Assembly: GCA_022545625.1 (NCBI GenBank)
Contig: JACZQS010000077.1
Coordinates: forward strand, 1 to 8,805
Direction: 5' to 3'
Origin: Pseudomonadota bacterium
Lineage (GTDB): Bacteria > Pseudomonadota > Gammaproteobacteria > GCA-001735895
Length of the DNA: 8,805 bases
The notes under the pieces: model-generated
The model's database searches: none
Told to the model about the DNA's origin: nothing
Seen by the model: only the letters and a program-made list of their open reading frames with translations
Position numbers and translations under genes: made by a program
Part shown: one piece after another, positions 6,178 through 8,805 of the stretch
Numbering within the stretch: the first letter of the stretch is position 1
How the letters are laid out: the number at the start of each line of letters is the position of its first letter

Positions 6178-6947
6178 TTTTCAATAAACGCGCGCTCGAT
6201 CACATATTCCCCAAGATCATTTCTCCGGGTTTCACTAAACCCCAGATCAATGAGTATTTCAGTAAGGCTTTTCAGCATGCTCGGGCTTCCACATAGCATG
6301 AATCGATCGTCTTCCACGTTCAATGCCGGCGTACCTATGTCTTCTATCAACTTGCCTGTTTCAAGAAGGCTGGTGATACGACCATAATTCTTAAACGGCT
6401 CTCGCGTAACCGCGGGATAATAAATCAACTTCTCCTTGACGCTGTTTCCGAAATACTCGTTATCCATCAGCTCATGGGTAATTAAGCGTTGATAAGTCAA
6501 TTCATTGATATAGCGACAACCGTGAACAAGAATGACTTTCTCAAAATTTTCATAAACTTCCGGATCCTTGATGATCGATAAAAATGGCGCCAACCCGGTT
6601 CCAGTGCTAAGCAAATAAAGGTGTTTACCCGGCTTTAGACGGTCCCACAATAATGTCCCCGTGGGTTTTTTACTGACCAGTAATTGATCTCCTTCCTTGA
6701 TATGCTGCAGACGCGAAGTAAGGTCCCCATGCTGAACTTTGATGCTATAAAACTCCAGATGGTCTTCATATTGTGAGCTGGCCATGCTGTATGCGCGCAT
6801 AAGCGGCCTGCCATCGACTTCCATGCCCATCATTGCGAATTCACCATTTCGAAAACGTAAAGAACGGTCACGGGTGGTCTTGATCGTGAATAAAGTATCC
6901 GACCAGTGATGGACTTCAATTACCTTTTCTTTGTGTACTTCTGTCAT
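6174..6947 (-). CDS. fpr: Ferredoxin/flavodoxin--NADP+ reductase
   Basis: A 257-residue FAD enzyme of the bacterial Fpr type, exchanging electrons between NADPH and ferredoxin or flavodoxin. FAD-binding RAYSMAS is at 51-57, the NADP-binding STGTGLAPFLS at 114-124, TREPF at 181-185 and CGSPSML at 219-225. The protein ends in YVIERAFIEK, the tail typical of the gammaproteobacterial subclass. AGGTAA about 9 bases before the ATG serves as ribosome binding site. The gene begins 6 bp after the DUF934 stop and overlaps cysH by 4 bp, so it is firmly inside the sulfate operon. Since the cysI-type sulfite reductase has no flavoprotein gene (cysJ) beside it in view, Fpr probably feeds it electrons through a ferredoxin-like carrier. 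The enzyme family is certain from motifs; the dedicated role in sulfite reduction is inferred from position. Confidence 0.95.
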   Translation of the reverse strand: MTEVHKEKVIEVHHWSDTLFTIKTTRDRSLRFRNGEFAMMGMEVDGRPLMRAYSMASSQYEDHLEFYSIKVQHGDLTSRLQHIKEGDQLLVSKKPTGTLLWDRLKPGKHLYLLSTGTGLAPFLSIIKDPEVYENFEKVILVHGCRYINELTYQRLITHELMDNEYFGNSVKEKLIYYPAVTREPFKNYGRITSLLETGKLIEDIGTPALNVEDDRFMLCGSPSMLKSLTEILIDLGFSETRRNDLGEYVIERAFIEK

Positions 6948-6953
6948 TAAATC

Positions 6954-7391
6954 TTACCTGTTATATTTTTGCTGATTGATTACTAAAGGCCTGGCTGATT
7001 CAGACTCTTCAACTTTGCCAAGGCTTTCGGCCTGACTGAGGTCAATACTCTCAAGCGCTGCAAAATTGCTGATAACCAGGACGTTATCAAATCCACAGAA
7101 CTGTAGTGAAGCAAACTGATCCGGCAATATATCCCCAACAACTGTCAGTATCCCGCTATAGCCGAGTATGCGGACCTGTTTGCCCAGGCTAAATATCCGA
7201 CCATCATTAAAATCAATAGAAGTTATCACTATGCGGTCAAATGTAGTGAGTGGTCCAGCCAATAACTCTATCGGCGAATCTGCGGAAACGACAAGTATCC
7301 TGGGCACTAGGCTACCATCATCAAAATTGTGACCAATGGTATGCCAATCACTAATCGTGACCGTATTTTCGGAAAAATTGAAGTTATCCAT
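6954..7391 (-). CDS. DUF934 protein, companion of sulfite reductase
   Basis: A 145-residue protein of the DUF934 family, commonly found directly after cysI in proteobacteria. The recognisable core is DFNDGRIFSLGKQVR (60-74), LGYSG (76-80), VVGDILPDQF (84-93) and CGFDNVLV (99-106). No signal peptide, membrane segment or metal-binding cluster is evident. The family is sometimes described as an oxidoreductase or electron-transfer factor for sulfite reduction, but I know of no firm biochemistry. A longer reading frame opens at 7421, but the start at 7391 is much better: AAGGAGG (7404-7398) stands six bases before this ATG, and the resulting ATGGATAA overlap with the cysI stop is a normal coupled junction. 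The tail after about 118 is acidic and then variable. fpr follows after 6 bp. Confidence 0.85.
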   Translation of the reverse strand: MDNFNFSENTVTISDWHTIGHNFDDGSLVPRILVVSADSPIELLAGPLTTFDRIVITSIDFNDGRIFSLGKQVRILGYSGILTVVGDILPDQFASLQFCGFDNVLVISNFAALESIDLSQAESLGKVEESESARPLVINQQKYNR

Positions 7392-8805
7392 AGACGGCCT
7401 CCTTGAATGAATCGATACCAATTCGATCCAGGGTGGTTAAAAAATGCTCCTGTTGGTCAATTCTTTCGCTAAGATAATGACGAATAATTACTTCGACAGT
7501 GCTGGTGATCGAGGCCCGGTCAACGGCAGGGCCCAGGCGTTTGCCAATTTGCAGTTTTTCATCGGCGCGTCCTCCCAGGGTGATTTGAAACCACTCCTCG
7601 CCCTTCTTATCGACGCCCAAAATTCCAATATGACCAATATGATGGTGACCACAAGCATTCATACAACCCGAGATCTTGATCTGAATATTCCCCAGGGCCT
7701 GCAACTCATCCGGATCTGTAAATAGATTTTGAATTTCATGCGCGATGGGTATCGACGTAGTATTGGCGAGACTACAAAATTCGAATCCGGGGCAGCAAAT
7801 GATGTCTTGCAGCGTATCAATATTTGCCGCTGATAAATTGGTACTGGACAGTTCACGCCACAATGAAACAAGATTACTATTGTGAACCAGCGGAAGCAGA
7901 AGATTTTGAGTGTGGCTAGTTCGTACCAGTCCACCGCTATAGTGGTCGGCAATATTTGCCACGAACCGCATTTCAGCAGCAGTTATATCTCCAGGCGCCC
8001 GGTCGGGGTGCTTGAGAGAAATATAAACAGCCTTGTAATTCTTGAACTTGGTGGCTACGGTATTTTTTTTCAGCCATCGCGAATATTCATTTTTTTGATG
8101 ACTTTCCAGGCTATAGCCATTCAACGGTATCGAGCGTGGAAGCGCCGTTTCGAACCGTTCTTTTATCGCTAAAATTCCGATAGTGTTACGTGACAGTTTT
8201 TCCGAGTTCAGGTTATTAAAAACCAGCTCGACATTCGATTTAAAGGTTTTCAAGCCTATACTATTAACCAATATCTTGATTCGCGCTTTGTATTTATTAT
8301 CACGTCGGCCATTTAGATTGTAGACCCGGAGAATAGACTCGAGATACATTAGCAGGTCTGATTTGGGGAGAAATTTATTCATTAAGCCCGCGACGACTGG
8401 TGTGCGCCCAAGCCCACCACCCACGTAAACTTCGAATCCAGTATCCCCCGCTTCGTTGTTTATCAATCTCAGGCCTATATCATGAGATAAAATTGCGGCC
8501 CGATCTGTGCTAGAGCCGGTAAATGCAATTTTGAATTTTCGCGGCAGATATTGAAATTCCGGGTGGATAGCCGCCCATTGCCGCACCAGCTCGCACCAGG
8601 GCCGTGGGTCTTCTACTTCGTTTGCATCTATCCCTGCCAGATGATCACAGGTGATATTTCTTATGCAGTTGCCGCTAGTCTGGATCGCATGCATCTGAAC
8701 GGATGCCAGCTCTTCCAGAATATCGGGCACCTGCTCTAATTTTAACCAGTTAAACTGTATGTTCTGCCGCGTCGTAATGTGGCCGTAACCTCTATCATAG
8801 GTTTC
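7384..8805 (-). CDS. cysI: Sulfite reductase hemoprotein, nitrite/sulfite reductase family (5' end beyond right edge)
   Basis: 473 codons are visible, and the frame stays open to the right edge. A GTG at 8730 is internal, because GYGHITTRQNIQFNW, a conserved family block, lies upstream of it. Roughly the first 80 residues of a usual 550-residue protein are missing. The enzyme reduces sulfite to sulfide with six electrons, using siroheme bridged to a [4Fe-4S] cluster. Visible blocks are TSGNCIRN (8676-8653), DPRPWCE, HPEFQYLPRKFKIAF, YVGGGLGRTP and the cluster ligands CPGFEFC plus CMNAC followed by GHHHIGHIG. These four cysteines are encoded between 7797 and 7651, in the C-x5-C / C-x3-C spacing of the family. 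A nitrite reductase of the same superfamily is the alternative, but the DUF934, fpr and cysH neighbours make sulfite the likely substrate. It is the first visible gene of the operon; the promoter lies outside the window. Confidence 0.94.
   Translation of the reverse strand, partial: ETYDRGYGHITTRQNIQFNWLKLEQVPDILEELASVQMHAIQTSGNCIRNITCDHLAGIDANEVEDPRPWCELVRQWAAIHPEFQYLPRKFKIAFTGSSTDRAAILSHDIGLRLINNEAGDTGFEVYVGGGLGRTPVVAGLMNKFLPKSDLLMYLESILRVYNLNGRRDNKYKARIKILVNSIGLKTFKSNVELVFNNLNSEKLSRNTIGILAIKERFETALPRSIPLNGYSLESHQKNEYSRWLKKNTVATKFKNYKAVYISLKHPDRAPGDITAAEMRFVANIADHYSGGLVRTSHTQNLLLPLVHNSNLVSLWRELSSTNLSAANIDTLQDIICCPGFEFCSLANTTSIPIAHEIQNLFTDPDELQALGNIQIKISGCMNACGHHHIGHIGILGVDKKGEEWFQITLGGRADEKLQIGKRLGPAVDRASITSTVEVIIRHYLSERIDQQEHFLTTLDRIGIDSFKEAVYG
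7398..7404 (-). promoter_or_regulatory. Ribosome binding site that fixes the DUF934 start
   Basis: AAGGAGG on the minus strand is a near-full complement of the 16S rRNA 3' end. It lies inside the last codons of cysI and six bases before ATG 7391-7389. It argues for the 145-residue form over a start 30 bp upstream. Confidence 0.8.

Noticed and set aside
7384..7421. DUF934 gene beginning at 7421
   Set aside because: The ATG at 7391 has AAGGAGG at ideal distance and an 8-bp overlap with cysI; the extra ten residues would require a 38-bp overlap.
7384..8730. cysI beginning at the GTG at 8730
   Set aside because: The frame continues without a stop to the right edge and encodes a conserved family block (TTRQNIQFNW) upstream of that codon, so the true start lies outside the window.

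Overview
The window looks like chromosomal DNA of a gammaproteobacterium. The pterin dehydratase matches the Pseudomonas-type PhhB pattern (N-terminal CEAC, GHHPAILTEWG, TWWTH). The ferredoxin-NADP reductase ends in the VIERAFIEK tail of gammaproteobacterial Fpr, and CysH reads like the enterobacterial PAPS reductase. The assignment rests on recalled family patterns, not a search. Every gene I support is on the minus strand, so biological order runs from right to left. No tRNA, rRNA, CRISPR array or insertion sequence was seen.

Right side (5437-8805): an assimilatory sulfate-reduction operon, cysI (5' end off the window), a DUF934 gene, fpr and cysH. The joints are tight: an 8-bp overlap, a 6-bp gap and a GTGA overlap. 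CysH makes sulfite from PAPS, CysI reduces sulfite to sulfide, and Fpr is the obvious candidate for passing NADPH electrons to CysI through ferredoxin or a similar carrier. DUF934 is a conserved but unexplained companion of such reductases.

Middle (4116-5436): a single gene for an unusual regulator that joins a DNA-binding winged helix, a GHKL-type ATPase and a DUF4325 STAS-like domain. Its AT-rich upstream region carries six direct copies of TTGAC or close variants, spaced 11, 22, 21, 11 and 22 bp apart and so on one face of the helix. Four of them are perfect -35 hexamers. This looks like an autoregulatory operator and is the most distinctive structure in the window.

Then come phhB (3584-3925), with a strong hairpin directly after its stop, and a membrane-bound GGDEF diguanylate cyclase (2203-3387) without the usual inhibitory RxxD site.

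Left side (1-1978): two overlapping genes that divide a PEP-synthase-like phosphotransferase into a central-plus-phosphohistidine subunit and a separate ATP-binding subunit. The gene order is the reverse of the domain order in single-chain enzymes. I know this layout from phenylphosphate synthase (PpsA/PpsB), but the substrate here is unknown. The second gene has no ATG, GTG or TTG at its natural beginning and appears to start at a CTG overlapping the upstream stop.
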